5,492 nucleotides of DNA from JANPEZ01 sp031423155 (GTDB lineage: Bacteria > Actinomycetota > UBA4738 > HRBIN12). The notes beneath the pieces were generated by a model. The model was given only the letters and a program-made list of their open reading frames with translations. It made no database searches and was not told the DNA's origin. This document shows positions 5,248 through 5,492 of the stretch, one piece after another (within the stretch, counting starts at the first letter, position 1; every line of letters starts with the position of its first letter). The stretch is taken from the NCBI GenBank assembly GCA_031423155.1, contig JANPEZ010000123.1, positions 1 through 5,492 on the forward strand, given 5' to 3'. Both the position numbers and the translations under genes were made by a program.

Positions 5248-5492
5248 ATGGCAAGAGCGGTCGGAATCGACCTGGGGACCACGAACTCGGTGGTCGCCAT
5301 CCTGGAGGCCGGGGAACCGGTCGTCATCCCCAACAGCGAGGGGCAGCGCACGACCCCTTCGGTGGTGGGGTTCTCCAAGAACGGAGAGATCCTGGTCGGC
5401 GAGGTCGCCAAGCGCCAGGCCATCACCAACCCGGACCGGACCGTCCGCTCCGTCAAGCGTCACATGGGCGCCAAGGGCTGGGACGTCGTCAT
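5248..5492 (+). CDS. dnaK: Molecular chaperone DnaK (Hsp70), 3' partial
   Basis: ATP-dependent cytosolic chaperone that folds and rescues proteins together with DnaJ and GrpE. Only the first 81 codons are present and the frame is open at the window end. The start MARAVGIDLGTTNS contains the Hsp70 phosphate-1 motif (D8-L9-G10-T11-T12-N13). It is followed by IPNSEGQRTTPSVV at about 27-40 and by VGEVAKRQAITNPDRT and SVKRHMG, all typical of the N-terminal nucleotide-binding subdomain. The start is fixed by the strong AAGGAGG and by the conserved N-terminus. The gene is divergent from the S51-like gene, with a 138-bp shared upstream region carrying the HAIR-like site. In actinobacteria grpE, dnaJ and hspR usually follow; they are beyond the window. 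Confidence 0.98.
   Translation, partial: MARAVGIDLGTTNSVVAILEAGEPVVIPNSEGQRTTPSVVGFSKNGEILVGEVAKRQAITNPDRTVRSVKRHMGAKGWDVV

Noticed and set aside
5130..5463. Minus-strand open frames opposite the dnaK start
   Set aside because: They are shadows of the strongly conserved dnaK coding strand and have no protein motif.

Overview
The window is high-GC bacterial chromosomal DNA with densely packed housekeeping genes. It most likely comes from a member of the Actinomycetota. Three things point there. The dcd product matches the mycobacterial bifunctional dCTP deaminase/dUTPase closely enough to align without gaps. The long membrane Fe-S oxidoreductase is of the EtfD (Rv0338c) type. The dnaK leader carries a half-degenerate copy of the actinobacterial HspR operator. 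I cannot place it at genus or family level. No tRNA, rRNA, CRISPR array, insertion sequence or phage gene was seen.

Layout from left to right: (1) 1-554, + strand: dcd, lacking only about seven N-terminal codons. (2) 556-1257, - strand: a NarL/LuxR-type response regulator, ending one base from the dcd stop (tail to tail). (3) 1254-1952, - strand: a soluble HisKA_3 histidine kinase whose stop codon overlaps the regulator's GTG start. (4) 1953-2061: a 109-bp gap with two related CTAG-centred palindromes and a weak hairpin. (5) 2062-4080, - strand: a 672-residue membrane Fe-S oxidoreductase with five predicted membrane helices, two 4Fe-4S motifs and two cysteine-rich CCG domains. (6) 4114-5109, - strand: a secreted peptidase S51/cyanophycinase-like protein. 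(7) 5110-5247: a divergent regulatory region. (8) 5248-5492, + strand: the first 81 codons of dnaK.

The four minus-strand genes are collinear with gaps of 33 bp, 109 bp and a 4-bp overlap. They could form one transcript, though the 109-bp gap may hold a separate promoter for the kinase-regulator pair. The oxidoreductase probably passes electrons from electron-transfer flavoprotein (acyl-CoA dehydrogenation) to menaquinone. The sensor-less kinase and its regulator may respond to the redox or metabolic state linked to that chain; this is inferred from position only. The S51-like exoprotein sits between this set and the heat-shock gene, and its own role is unknown.

I found no clear new multi-gene system. 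The most interesting parts are the non-coding segments upstream of dnaK and upstream of the kinase, and the association of a sensor-less two-component pair with an ETF:quinone oxidoreductase gene.
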